A DNA stretch of 64,000 nt, from assembly GCF_014651815.1 (NCBI RefSeq), contig NZ_BMXP01000002.1, positions 1-64,000 on the forward strand, in the 5' to 3' direction. Shown in pieces: positions 6,978 to 15,745 of the stretch. The position numbers and the translations under genes are program-made. The notes below the pieces were generated by a model that saw nothing but the letters and a program-made list of their open reading frames with translations, had not been told where the DNA came from and made no database searches. Numbering within the stretch: position 1 is the first letter of the stretch; every line of letters starts with the position of its first letter. Origin of the DNA: Alteromonas halophila. Lineage in GTDB: Bacteria; Pseudomonadota; Gammaproteobacteria; Enterobacterales; Alteromonadaceae.

Positions 6978-7688
6978 TTACAGTTCGTCTCTGAGCGTTT
7001 CCATGAAGGTATTGATGCGTTCAGCGTTTTTACCCAGATCACTTTTACCAACCCGGGACTTACTGCGCACATCAACCAGGGTGTTGTCGCCTTCAGGCGT
7101 TAAGCGGATCACGACATCGTCTTTAAAGCCAAACCACAGTGTGGTGTCTGTGGCTTCAATTGTATTCTCCCGGGCGCCGTCAGTGACCCGCTTCCAGCCA
7201 AGCGTCGCCACCGCAGCTTCGGCTGCCTGATAGACCTCATCCACCGGCTGAGCCAGTTTGACGGTTTTCAGCTCCGGATACGCTTCCAGCTGCTGCTTGG
7301 TGACCTCGCCGCCTTCGTAATTCACAGGGTTAGGCGCATCTTTGCGCAGCGGTGCCACGGCCACAAACTCAGGCGGGTTGGTCACGTCGGTGGTGATATC
7401 GTGAATGGGGGGGACGGCCGACGCTTTACCCATCATATTCAGTGGCATGTATACGGCGATGAGCGCCAGAATGGCAAACACTGACAGGTTGGCCCAGTCC
7501 ACCGATTTACGGTTAATCAGGATCTGCAGGATCATCACAATCAATGCTGCACCGGCCACAAACAAACCGTAGCGAATTAAGGTAAAGGCGGTACCCAGCC
7601 CTAAGCCGGCAAACTGATACAGTGGTCCGGGCAACACCACCATCAAAAAACCAACGAGGCTGAGTAAACTGCTAATTTTTTTCATCAT
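6978..7688 (-). CDS. DUF1499 family membrane-anchored protein
   Basis: The 236-residue protein starts MMKKISSLLSLVGF. It has three predicted membrane segments in its first 110 residues and then a soluble DUF1499 domain (from VTNPPEFVAVAPLRKD to RSKSRVGKSDLGKNAERI, the family's closing motif). Family function is unknown; these proteins are usually envelope-linked. I chose the ATG at 7686-7688 because GAGAAG lies just upstream; an in-frame ATG 16 codons earlier has no such site. It is the last gene of the long leftward cluster, 67 bases after the hydroxylase gene. Confidence 0.75.
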   Translation of the reverse strand: MMKKISSLLSLVGFLMVVLPGPLYQFAGLGLGTAFTLIRYGLFVAGAALIVMILQILINRKSVDWANLSVFAILALIAVYMPLNMMGKASAVPPIHDITTDVTNPPEFVAVAPLRKDAPNPVNYEGGEVTKQQLEAYPELKTVKLAQPVDEVYQAAEAAVATLGWKRVTDGARENTIEATDTTLWFGFKDDVVIRLTPEGDNTLVDVRSKSRVGKSDLGKNAERINTFMETLRDEL

Positions 7689-7755
7689 TGTTTTTTCTTC
7701 TCGTGTTAAGTAGTTGAAATACAGTACCGTTATCATGTTGTCACGGCAATGCGGA

Positions 7756-8562
7756 TTAATCTGATTTGGTTTTACCGGGCTTAAATGGCATTGACAGCAA
7801 CGCCAGTATACCGGCAGACGACGAGGACGGCGGATATTCCTTCAGGCCAATATCCAGCATTTCGTCGGACTGCGCAGCGCGTGGCGTGTAGCTGCCAAAC
7901 AGCCTGTCCCACCAGGTCACGCTGAAGCCAAAATTGCGGTTGGTTTCTCGGCTGTGCTGACTGTGATGGATGCGGTGTAAGCGCTGCGTAATAAGCACCA
8001 GTGCCAGCCGATCATCCCAGCGTTGTGGCAGGCGGATATTGGCATGGTTAAATATCGAAAAGGCGTTCAGGGCAATTTCAAAGATCAGTACCGCCATCAC
8101 AGGGGCGCCAAGTAGAATGATGACCGCCGCTTTCACAAACAGACTCAGCACAATTTCAAGCGGATGAAAACGCAGGCCGGTCGTTGTATCAGTGTGGCTG
8201 TCGGCATGGTGTACTTTGTGCAGGCGCCACAGCAGGGGTACAGCATGAAACAACCGGTGCTGCCAGTAAATCGCCACATCTAACAGCAACATACTCAGGG
8301 CTACGGCAACAAACGGATGCACGCTTATCTGGTTAAACAGCCCAACTGACTGATCACCGGCCCACATGGCCACCCCTGCCAGCGTGGCTGGCAGTACTAC
8401 CCGCGCGGCCAGTGCACCCAGTACTACCATGGCCAGGTTGCCCTGCCAGCGCGTGCGTTTGCGCAGCGCTGCGCGACGCGCGGGCAACCAGGCTTCCAGC
8501 GCTGCCATTGTTACAAATACACCGGCAAACACCCCAAGCCGGATAAAGCTGGTGTCATCCAT
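7756..8562 (-). CDS. Sterol desaturase / fatty acid hydroxylase family protein
   Basis: This 268-residue integral membrane protein has about four membrane segments and the diiron histidine clusters of the family: HRLFH (after YWQ), HKVHHADSH, and HRIHHSQHSRETNRNFG. Members hydroxylate or desaturate lipid acyl or sterol substrates using O2. It overlaps the end of the phosphatidyltransferase gene by eight bases, so the two are co-translated, and a lipid-related job for the whole cluster is plausible. The substrate cannot be told from sequence. Confidence 0.85.
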   Translation of the reverse strand: MDDTSFIRLGVFAGVFVTMAALEAWLPARRAALRKRTRWQGNLAMVVLGALAARVVLPATLAGVAMWAGDQSVGLFNQISVHPFVAVALSMLLLDVAIYWQHRLFHAVPLLWRLHKVHHADSHTDTTTGLRFHPLEIVLSLFVKAAVIILLGAPVMAVLIFEIALNAFSIFNHANIRLPQRWDDRLALVLITQRLHRIHHSQHSRETNRNFGFSVTWWDRLFGSYTPRAAQSDEMLDIGLKEYPPSSSSAGILALLSMPFKPGKTKSD

Positions 8563-9181
8563 GCGTTTGCACCGCTTTCAGTGTCCGGTAGCCACCCGCA
8601 ATCCGGGTTACAATGGTAATGGCACACGCGCCGGCAAATATATAGGCGAGCATCGCAAAGTGCTGCGGCCATAAACAAAACACCACAAAGGCAATAATGG
8701 TTTCGGTGCCTTCGGTCAGCCCCTGCATGTAGTAAAAACTTTTGTGCGCAAATTGCGGCCGGTCAATCTGGTATTTCTCCGCGGCCACCGCAAAAGCCAG
8801 AAAGCTGCTACCGGTACCAATAAATGCCGTCAGCAATACCAGCGCAGGCACGCCCCAGTTTACCGGGTCGGCAATTCCAAACGCGAGGGGAATGGATGCG
8901 TAGAATAAAAAGTCCAGGCAAATATCCAGGTAACCACCGGCACTGCTACTGGTGTGCTGGTAGCGCGCCAGTTCGCCGTCAATGCCGTCACAAAGTCGGT
9001 TGAGGGCGATACATACCAGCGCCGCAGTCCACCAGGTGGCAATGATCATTGGCATGGCCAGCAGGCCGATGAAAAAACCCGCCAGCGTGACCTGATCCGG
9101 CGTTATACCAAGTTTGTCCAGCCGCGTGACCACTGGTCTGAACAAGGGTTTAATGAATGGGGTGATTGTCGCATCTAACAT
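8555..9181 (-). CDS. ynjF: CDP-alcohol phosphatidyltransferase family protein (YnjF-like)
   Basis: The 208-residue membrane protein carries the complete CDP-alcohol phosphotransferase signature at about residues 64-89, beginning CDGIDGELARY and ending GGYLDICLD, which gives the DxxDGxxAR...GxxxDxxxD metal site. The enzyme class exchanges CMP for a polar alcohol on a lipid. In E. coli the uncharacterised family member YnjF lies next to ynjBCD, exactly as here, which supports orthology. It starts two bases before the ABC ATPase gene ends. The head-group alcohol is unknown. Confidence 0.8.
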   Translation of the reverse strand: MLDATITPFIKPLFRPVVTRLDKLGITPDQVTLAGFFIGLLAMPMIIATWWTAALVCIALNRLCDGIDGELARYQHTSSSAGGYLDICLDFLFYASIPLAFGIADPVNWGVPALVLLTAFIGTGSSFLAFAVAAEKYQIDRPQFAHKSFYYMQGLTEGTETIIAFVVFCLWPQHFAMLAYIFAGACAITIVTRIAGGYRTLKAVQTHG

Positions 9182-9182
9182 G

Positions 9183-9818
9183 CTATACCTCGATTATCCT
9201 GCCACCGGCAGCGCGAACGTCATCATTGTCATGGGTTACCAGCAGCGCTGGCAGTTGCTGTTCACGCAGTGTTGCAAACACCCAGTCACGGATCTGCGCA
9301 CGACGAGTGGTATCCAGCTTGCTGAACGGTTCGTCCAGCAATACCGCCTGCGGCTTCGAAGCCAGCGTTCGTAGCAGCGCCACGCGGGCCTGCTGGCCTC
9401 CTGACAGTGTTTGTACGGGCCGGGTGTAGAGATCGCCCAGTCCGACCTTATCCAGTTGTGCGGTAATGGAATCGCGCAGTGCGGTCTTCGTCTGCCCGCG
9501 ACGTGCCGCCGGCGGCACGGCAAACGCAATGTTTTCGCCTGCGGTTAAATGTTCAAACAAAAGCGGATCCTGATACAGCATACCCAGGTTTCTTTTATGG
9601 GGCGCAACGGCATCAAGCGGCTTGCCGTTAAGCATAATTTCACCGTCATACCTAAATGGTAACTCCTGCAACCCCATCACGACATTGAGCAAGGTTGACT
9701 TGCCGCTGCCCGATGGCCCCGTCACCGACACGACCTCGCCGGGCGCAATGCAACAATCCAGACTGAGCATGCAGGTATCATGGCGGTAGATACGCAATTG
9801 CTGTAATGCCAGACTCAT
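9183..9818 (-). CDS. ynjD: ABC transporter ATP-binding protein YnjD
   Basis: The 211-residue ATPase has Walker A GPSGSGKST, the Q-loop (MLYQDPLLF), signature LSGGQQARV, Walker B AVLLDEPFS and the switch histidine in LLVTHD. It is a minimal ATPase of the ThiQ/YnjD type without a C-terminal regulatory domain. The ATG at 9816-9818 overlaps the ynjC stop (ATGA) and has GGAGTCAAAATT upstream; the frame extends 20 codons further up but without a site. It energises import through YnjC. Confidence 0.88.
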   Translation of the reverse strand: MSLALQQLRIYRHDTCMLSLDCCIAPGEVVSVTGPSGSGKSTLLNVVMGLQELPFRYDGEIMLNGKPLDAVAPHKRNLGMLYQDPLLFEHLTAGENIAFAVPPAARRGQTKTALRDSITAQLDKVGLGDLYTRPVQTLSGGQQARVALLRTLASKPQAVLLDEPFSKLDTTRRAQIRDWVFATLREQQLPALLVTHDNDDVRAAGGRIIEV

Positions 9819-11560
9819 AATTTTGACTCCTTGACTGTGTGGCGCGCCGCCGGGTTGAATATGCGCCCAGGCAGCCACCAGGCCAGAACAAAGGCAAGCA
9901 GCGGCAGAGCGGTCTGCACCAGTACATACACAGCGCTCAACCGCCGGCTGCTGCCACTGGCCATAGCAACCGCTTCTGTAGTGACGGTTGGCAGGCGGCC
10001 ACCGCCGGGCAGTAGGGTAGGTAAGTACTGACTAAAGCTTATCGCCAGCCCCAGCGCCAGTGCCACCAGAACCGGTGCAAACAGTAACGGCAACTTAACG
10101 TGCAGGAACACAGCCAGCGGTGACTTGCCCAGCCCGTACGCCACCTGCACATAGCGCTGATCAAACCGCTGATAGGGCACCGCCAGCGCGATGTACGCGT
10201 AAGGAAGAACATAGAGTAAGTGGCTGATGTAAACCGGCAGCCATACGACATCGGCAAAGTAAACCTGCTGAAACCACACCAGACCAAACAGAAAGGCCAC
10301 GCCGGGGACCAGCAGCGGTAAGTACAGGGTGGCTGGCAGTATCACCGCGTCGATGTGCAGCCACCGATGCCGGGCGTGCCAGCGCAGTGCCTGCTGGCCT
10401 TCCAGTGCAAGCAGCACCACACTGACGGCGGTGACACTCACCGCCAGGCCCAGCGCGAGGGTATTGCGCAGCGGCGCGGCCATCTCTGGTAGACCGGTTT
10501 GCCAGTGCTGCAGCGTCAGGGCGTCGGGGAGCAGTGCCGGAAACGGCCAGTAGGTCGCCAGTGACCACGATACGGTACTGCCCAGCATTGTTATGCCGGC
10601 CAGGATAACACTGAGCAGTGTAAGCCAGGCCATGGCGGTTATACTGATAACGCCGGAGTGCCGCCTGCCCTGCATGGACCGGCGGCGCCAGAGTAACGCA
10701 ATCAGTCGCTCAGCGACCAGCCAAAGTATTACGGCAGTAAGGGTAACCCCCACCTGGACAATGGCTGCGGCGGCAGCCTGAAAACGCAGGGACAAGTCGA
10801 CGTGATTAAACCAGTGCACCACTGCCACGGCCAGAGTGGGGGGATTGTTTGGCCCCAGGATCAGCGGCACCTCGACATTGGCGGTGGCATACGCCAGCAC
10901 GGCCAGTACCGGCAGGCGCAAATGCGGGTAAAGTATTGGCAGTATAATCGTTATAAAGCCCGTTACCGGGGCATAGCCGAGTGATTGGGTGACTTTGCGG
11001 TAGCCCGCAACCCGGGCAGCCATCTGCGGCTGTGACAGCACGCTTAGCACCATTAAAAACAAAAACGGCAGCTCTTTTAGTGCCAGCGCAAGAATAATCG
11101 AAATACCGTGGGCATCATAGGGCACCCCCCACTGCGGCGGCAGCGCGCCGGACTCTCCCGCATAGACAAGCCGCGCCAGAAGCCCCGAGGGTGAGAGCAC
11201 GAACAACAGGGCAATGGCCGCGGCGGCATGAGGCAACACCAGTAATGGGCTTAGCCAGCGCTGGATCTGCTGTAACCAGCGCTGCTGATGAAACACGGCG
11301 ACCAGTGCCAGTGCGCCGCAAAGTGCAATACAGGTGGCGGCTAATCCGGTACTCAGTGACAGCCACATCATGGTAGTTACCCCTGCATAATCAAACAGGG
11401 CACGAAATGCCGACAATGACCATGCAGACTGACCAAGGGCGGGCAGGTAGCCCAGCGCCGGCAGCAACACGCCCACCAGCCCGGCTGTGACAGGCAGTGC
11501 CAGTAGCACCAGCAAACCAGCCCGCAGTCCAATAGTAAGGCGTTCAAAACGGGTCATCAT
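9815..11560 (-). CDS. ynjC: ABC transporter permease YnjC (fused double-permease)
   Basis: At 581 residues this is a fused permease with two binding-protein-dependent inner-membrane modules. Each half has the EAA-type loop region (first half around AGYRKVTQSLGYAPVTGF, second half around QVAYGLGKSPLAVFLHVKLP). Some 12 membrane segments are expected. It corresponds to E. coli YnjC, slightly longer. It shares ATGA overlaps with ynjB before it and ynjD after it. The substrate of YnjBCD is not established; homology is closest to thiamine, iron and sulfate/molybdate-type importers. Confidence 0.85.
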   Translation of the reverse strand: MMTRFERLTIGLRAGLLVLLALPVTAGLVGVLLPALGYLPALGQSAWSLSAFRALFDYAGVTTMMWLSLSTGLAATCIALCGALALVAVFHQQRWLQQIQRWLSPLLVLPHAAAAIALLFVLSPSGLLARLVYAGESGALPPQWGVPYDAHGISIILALALKELPFLFLMVLSVLSQPQMAARVAGYRKVTQSLGYAPVTGFITIILPILYPHLRLPVLAVLAYATANVEVPLILGPNNPPTLAVAVVHWFNHVDLSLRFQAAAAAIVQVGVTLTAVILWLVAERLIALLWRRRSMQGRRHSGVISITAMAWLTLLSVILAGITMLGSTVSWSLATYWPFPALLPDALTLQHWQTGLPEMAAPLRNTLALGLAVSVTAVSVVLLALEGQQALRWHARHRWLHIDAVILPATLYLPLLVPGVAFLFGLVWFQQVYFADVVWLPVYISHLLYVLPYAYIALAVPYQRFDQRYVQVAYGLGKSPLAVFLHVKLPLLFAPVLVALALGLAISFSQYLPTLLPGGGRLPTVTTEAVAMASGSSRRLSAVYVLVQTALPLLAFVLAWWLPGRIFNPAARHTVKESKL

Positions 11561-12777
11561 AACCGCTGCCCGTAGCGCGCAAACCAGGCCTCGCGCAGGG
11601 CATCGGTCCAGCTCGCATGGGGTTCGGGCAGGATGGCGGAAAAGGCATCTGCGGGCAAAGCTGCGGGCGAGGGGGACTCAGGCTGGAAGGCAGCACGCTC
11701 GGCCTCGGACAATAACTGCAGATCCAGTACAGTCTGATCGCCCCACACCGCGGTTTTCTGTTTTTCGGCCTGAGCGCGGGGTGACAGCAGAAAATTGACC
11801 ACGGTTTTTGCTGCGTCAGGCACCGACGTGTTATACGGGATCCCAATAAAGTGTACATTACCCAGACTGCCATCCTGCATGGCGTAGGTGCGGATGGTCG
11901 GGGGTAAATCGAAGCGGGCCACGGCACTGGGGATTTCCGCGGCGGTAAACGAAAACGCCAGCAGCAAATCGCCGCCGCTCATCAGACGCTGCAGCTCAGA
12001 CGCCTGGCGTACCGCGTAATCGCCCTGTCGCCACATCAGCGGATGCAGCGCGTCTAAAAATGCCCAGAGCGGCGCGGTGAGGCGGTCAAAATTAATCTGG
12101 CTGACTGGCTGGTTGAACACAGCATGGTCGCCCTGATGTAGCGACATCAGGGCATATTTGAGAAAACTCACCCCAAGGTAGTCGGTGGGAAGCGGATAGG
12201 TAAACCTGCCCGGATAGCGCCGGGCGAAGGTCAGTAATTCAGGCAGTGATTGCGGTGGGCTGTCTACATAGCGGGCGTTGTAGTAAAACACCAGCGCCGC
12301 TTTGCCCCACGGTGCCTCCTGACCCCGGGTAGGCAAACCAAAATCGGTGACCATGGCCGGGTTGGCTGACGGGTTGGTCAGAGCAAAGTTCGGCAGTGAT
12401 GCGACCCAGTCTGACAGCAGCAGATCATGTCTGTCCATGGCAGCGAAGTTCTCGCCGTTGATCCAGATAAGATCGACACTGCCACGGGTGTGATTGCCAG
12501 CCGCTTTCTCGGCCAGTACACGGGATACTGCGTCACTGGTGTCGGCCAGCTTAACGTGTTTCAGTGTAATGCCATGCCGGGCGGCAACCTGTTCACTGAC
12601 CCATGACAGGTAACTGTTCACCTGCGCGCTGCCACCCCAGGCATGAAAATGCACCGTGGGGCCGGTTTGCGCCCAGACAGAAAAGGGGGCCAGCATAACC
12701 ACGGCCAAGATGACGCTAAGCCACTGATGCGCAGTTCCCCGCGTCGAGCAACGCTGTACCTGTCTACCGCGTGTCAT
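11557..12777 (-). CDS. ynjB: ABC transporter substrate-binding protein YnjB
   Basis: The 406-residue protein begins with a basic segment and hydrophobic stretch (WLSVILAVVMLAPFSVWAQ), a signal peptide with cleavage after AQ, followed by a type 2 periplasmic binding fold (VHFHAWGGSAQVNSYLSWVS at the start, WINGENFAAM, and PYNTSVPDAAKTVVNFLLSP near the end) typical of the YnjB family. I chose the ATG at 12775-12777; it overlaps the DUF547 gene end by 14 bases. An earlier in-frame ATG at 12846 would put 23 extra residues before the signal. It delivers the unknown ligand to YnjC. Confidence 0.85.
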   Translation of the reverse strand: MTRGRQVQRCSTRGTAHQWLSVILAVVMLAPFSVWAQTGPTVHFHAWGGSAQVNSYLSWVSEQVAARHGITLKHVKLADTSDAVSRVLAEKAAGNHTRGSVDLIWINGENFAAMDRHDLLLSDWVASLPNFALTNPSANPAMVTDFGLPTRGQEAPWGKAALVFYYNARYVDSPPQSLPELLTFARRYPGRFTYPLPTDYLGVSFLKYALMSLHQGDHAVFNQPVSQINFDRLTAPLWAFLDALHPLMWRQGDYAVRQASELQRLMSGGDLLLAFSFTAAEIPSAVARFDLPPTIRTYAMQDGSLGNVHFIGIPYNTSVPDAAKTVVNFLLSPRAQAEKQKTAVWGDQTVLDLQLLSEAERAAFQPESPSPAALPADAFSAILPEPHASWTDALREAWFARYGQRL

Positions 12778-13564
12778 TGAGTGCCCAGTCGTAGGGTAAA
12801 AAGCCAATGTCCAGTTCACCACTGCGCAGCGCCTGCGTTTGTGCATCGGTCAGCCCCAGTGCGTCGCGGTAGCGAGCCAGGAATGCCGACAGGCTGTCGA
12901 TACCGCGCCAGCCGGTGGTAAAGTCGTCGCCATACCAGTTGAAAATTTTTGATACTCGCAGGGTGTTGCCCTCAATCCGGTTTCGGCTGCGATCACGCAG
13001 AAACTGCCGGGTCTGATCGCTTAGTTGCTGCTCTAACGCATCGCCGGTATAGGCTTCACGGCGCAGCGCCGGGCAGCCAATGCTTGCACAGTTCACCGCA
13101 AAGTGAATACGTGGTTCATGGTAGTGCTCACGGATCATTTCGTGCTCAATGTCATCCAGGGTGCGGGTCTTGCCAAGCAGCGGTGCAATGGCCTGTTCCC
13201 AGGGGGAGGAAAACCAGCCGCCCAATTCGCGAATGGAATCCAGATCCGGGTAGGCGGTAAGAATCAGCGCGACGGTGTGGGCATTGTAGGCATTGATTAA
13301 AAAGGCCAGCTGCGCCGGCTCGGACCAGCGCTCAAAGTCGGCTTTGGAGACCTGTGCTAACGCGGATAAATAGCGGTCAAGCTGGTCGCGGCTGGCGCGC
13401 ATACCGGCGTAGTCTACCGCGGTGCTGTTGCCATCACTCACCGGTTTCACGTGCGCCTGCAACAGGCGGTGCCAGATTGCATGGTGGTCATCTGCCGCTT
13501 TAGCCGGTGCGATCAGGATGCCGATGAATAACGCAAACAGCGCGCCTGTGCGCGCTGCCCTCAT
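12764..13564 (-). CDS. DUF547 domain-containing exported protein
   Basis: The 266-residue protein has a signal peptide (MRAARTGALFALFIGILIAPAKA) and a full DUF547 domain: FLINAYNAHTVALIL, HFAVNCASIGCPALRREAY and SKIFNWYGDDF, all family hallmarks. Biochemical function is unknown; in bacteria such proteins often sit next to TVP38/mercuric-reductase-like genes, as here. The ATG at 13564 follows the stop of the previous gene by seven bases, with GGGA upstream; an upstream in-frame ATG at 13588 would lie inside that gene. Confidence 0.85.
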   Translation of the reverse strand: MRAARTGALFALFIGILIAPAKAADDHHAIWHRLLQAHVKPVSDGNSTAVDYAGMRASRDQLDRYLSALAQVSKADFERWSEPAQLAFLINAYNAHTVALILTAYPDLDSIRELGGWFSSPWEQAIAPLLGKTRTLDDIEHEMIREHYHEPRIHFAVNCASIGCPALRREAYTGDALEQQLSDQTRQFLRDRSRNRIEGNTLRVSKIFNWYGDDFTTGWRGIDSLSAFLARYRDALGLTDAQTQALRSGELDIGFLPYDWALNDTR

Positions 13565-13571
13565 TCCCAGA

Positions 13572-15722
13572 CTAGCGGCGCCAGGCATGGTATTTCTCTA
13601 CCAGTTGCAGGAGCTTTTCTGGCTGGTTGGCGCGTTTCCAGTTCCCTGCCGTATACTTCGCGCCTTCCGCCCAGGTCGGGTAGGCATGAATGGTGCCGAG
13701 AATTTTGTTGAGGCCGAGTCCGTGTTTCATGGCCAGAACAAACTCTGACAGCAGATCGCCGGCGTGCTCCGCCACTACGGTGACGCCTAAAATGGTATCC
13801 TTACCGGGTGGGGTCAGCACCTTAATAAAGCCCTTGCGCGCACTATCGGTCACTGCCCTGTCCAGCTCGGCAAATTCATAACGGGTTATCTCGACATCAA
13901 TATTCTGGTTGCTGGCGTCGGTTTCGCTAATCCCAACCCGGGCGACTTCCGGATCAATAAACGTGGTCCAGGGGATCACCCGATAGTCCACTTTAAAGGA
14001 TTTAAATGTGCCAAACAGCGCATTCACTGACGCATACCATGCCTGATGTGCGGCCACATGCGTAAACTGATACGGGCCTACCACATCGCCGGCGGCGTAA
14101 ATATTGGGAAAGCGGGTTTGTAGCAGTTCGTTGGTCTCGATGGTGCGTTCACACTTTATGCCAAGCTCTTCCAGCCCAAAACCTTCCAGACGTGCCTGCC
14201 GGCCAACCGCCACAATCACCTCGTCGTACCCAATAACCGATTCGTTGCCGTTGTGGCTTACCACCAGCTGACGATCCTGGTCATTGCGCTCAAACCGCTC
14301 GGCATTGTGGTCGGTCAGTACGGTTACTCCGCTCTGCTCAAGCTCGGTGAGCACAAAGCTGGCGACATCGCTATCTTCGCGCCCCATTAACTGCGTTTCC
14401 CGTTCCACCAGCGTCACCTGGCTGCCCAGACGCGCAAAGGCCTGTGCCAGCTCACAGCCAATCGGTCCGCCGCCCAGCACAATAAGGCGCTGCGGCGTGG
14501 TGTCGCGTTCGGCAAACGCTGACCACAGGGTGTCGGAGGTCACATATCCGCTGTCATCAATGCCCGGCAGTGAGGGGACGAATGGGCGCGCGCCGGTAGC
14601 TACCACAATGCTGCGGGTGGTCAGGGTTTCCACATCGCCGTTGTCGTGGGTTACTTCCACCCGCCAGGGATCAAGAATACGCGCATAGCCTTTTTTAACA
14701 TCAACCCCAAGCTCGGTGTAGCGCTCAACGCTGTCGTTAGGCGCAATCGTGGCAATGATGTCGTGAATGCGCTGCATCACACGTTTGAACGGCACAGCGG
14801 GCTCAGCGGTGTTCAGGCCGTAGTGGTCAGCATGGCGCATGTCATGCGCTACCCTGGCCGATTTAATCAGTGCTTTGCTGGGCACGCAGCCGTAGTTCAG
14901 GCAGTCACCGCCCATTTCTCCGGCTTCAACCAGCGTGACTTTGGCTTTTACTGCGGCGGCAATGTAGCTGGTCACCAGACCGCCGGCACCGGCGCCAATC
15001 ACTACCAGGTTGCGGTCAAATGACTTAGGACGGGTGTACCCCTTATACACACGACGCCGGTTAACCAGCGCCACAATGCCTTTGGCAATCCACGGAAACA
15101 AACCAAGCAGGACAAAAGAGAGGATAAGATCAAACGACAGGATCCCTGAGACGCTGTCGATTTGCGCCAGCTGGGTGCCGGCATTCACATACACAAAGGT
15201 GCCAGCCAGCATACCCACCTGGCTGACCCAGTAAAACGTCCAGGTGCGGATACTGGTGAGTCCCATCAGCAGGTTGATAAGGAAAAACGGGAAAACCGGG
15301 ACCAGGCGCAGGGTAAACAGATAAAACGCGCCTTGTTTTTCCACGCCCTCGTCGATTTTCCTGAGCTTGTCGCCAAACTTGCTTTTCACGGTGTCGCGCA
15401 AAATAAAGCGCGATACAATAAAGGCCAGCGTAGCGCCGATGCTCGATGCAAATGAGGCGAGCAACAGGCCCATTCCCAGCCCGAACAGCGCACCGGCTCC
15501 CAGCGTCAGGATCGCCGCGCCGGGCAGCGAAAGCGCCGTGATGACAACGTATGCCACAAAGAAAATGGCGGCACTGATCAGCGGGTTGTTGTCGATTTCG
15601 GTACGAAATTCGCCTAGCTGGGACTTCATTCCCTCCAGGCTGAGATATGTGTTGAGGTCAAAGTAAAAATAACCGCCAACCGTAACGGCAATTAACGCTA
15701 TCAGCGCGAGTTTTTTTATCAT
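13572..15722 (-). CDS. Fusion: TVP38/DedA-like membrane domain plus pyridine nucleotide-disulfide oxidoreductase
   Basis: This 716-residue protein joins two modules. Residues 1-225 are a TVP38/SNARE-associated-type membrane domain with several segments (GAAILTLGAGALFGLGMG and TLRLVPVFPFFLINL are family motifs). From about 236 onward it is an FAD disulfide reductase: dinucleotide fold VVIGAGAGGLVTS, redox pair Cys274/Cys279 in GGDCLNYGCVPSK, NAD(P) fold LIVLGGGPIGCELAQ, YAAGDV and the C-terminal HAYPTWAEG with the active-site His/Glu. It resembles mercuric reductase but lacks an N-terminal HMA domain and sits in no mer operon. It probably reduces a disulfide or quinone-like substrate at the membrane; the substrate is unknown. 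Confidence 0.85.
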   Translation of the reverse strand: MIKKLALIALIAVTVGGYFYFDLNTYLSLEGMKSQLGEFRTEIDNNPLISAAIFFVAYVVITALSLPGAAILTLGAGALFGLGMGLLLASFASSIGATLAFIVSRFILRDTVKSKFGDKLRKIDEGVEKQGAFYLFTLRLVPVFPFFLINLLMGLTSIRTWTFYWVSQVGMLAGTFVYVNAGTQLAQIDSVSGILSFDLILSFVLLGLFPWIAKGIVALVNRRRVYKGYTRPKSFDRNLVVIGAGAGGLVTSYIAAAVKAKVTLVEAGEMGGDCLNYGCVPSKALIKSARVAHDMRHADHYGLNTAEPAVPFKRVMQRIHDIIATIAPNDSVERYTELGVDVKKGYARILDPWRVEVTHDNGDVETLTTRSIVVATGARPFVPSLPGIDDSGYVTSDTLWSAFAERDTTPQRLIVLGGGPIGCELAQAFARLGSQVTLVERETQLMGREDSDVASFVLTELEQSGVTVLTDHNAERFERNDQDRQLVVSHNGNESVIGYDEVIVAVGRQARLEGFGLEELGIKCERTIETNELLQTRFPNIYAAGDVVGPYQFTHVAAHQAWYASVNALFGTFKSFKVDYRVIPWTTFIDPEVARVGISETDASNQNIDVEITRYEFAELDRAVTDSARKGFIKVLTPPGKDTILGVTVVAEHAGDLLSEFVLAMKHGLGLNKILGTIHAYPTWAEGAKYTAGNWKRANQPEKLLQLVEKYHAWRR

Positions 15723-15745
15723 CGTGGGGGCTCCGTTACATTAAG

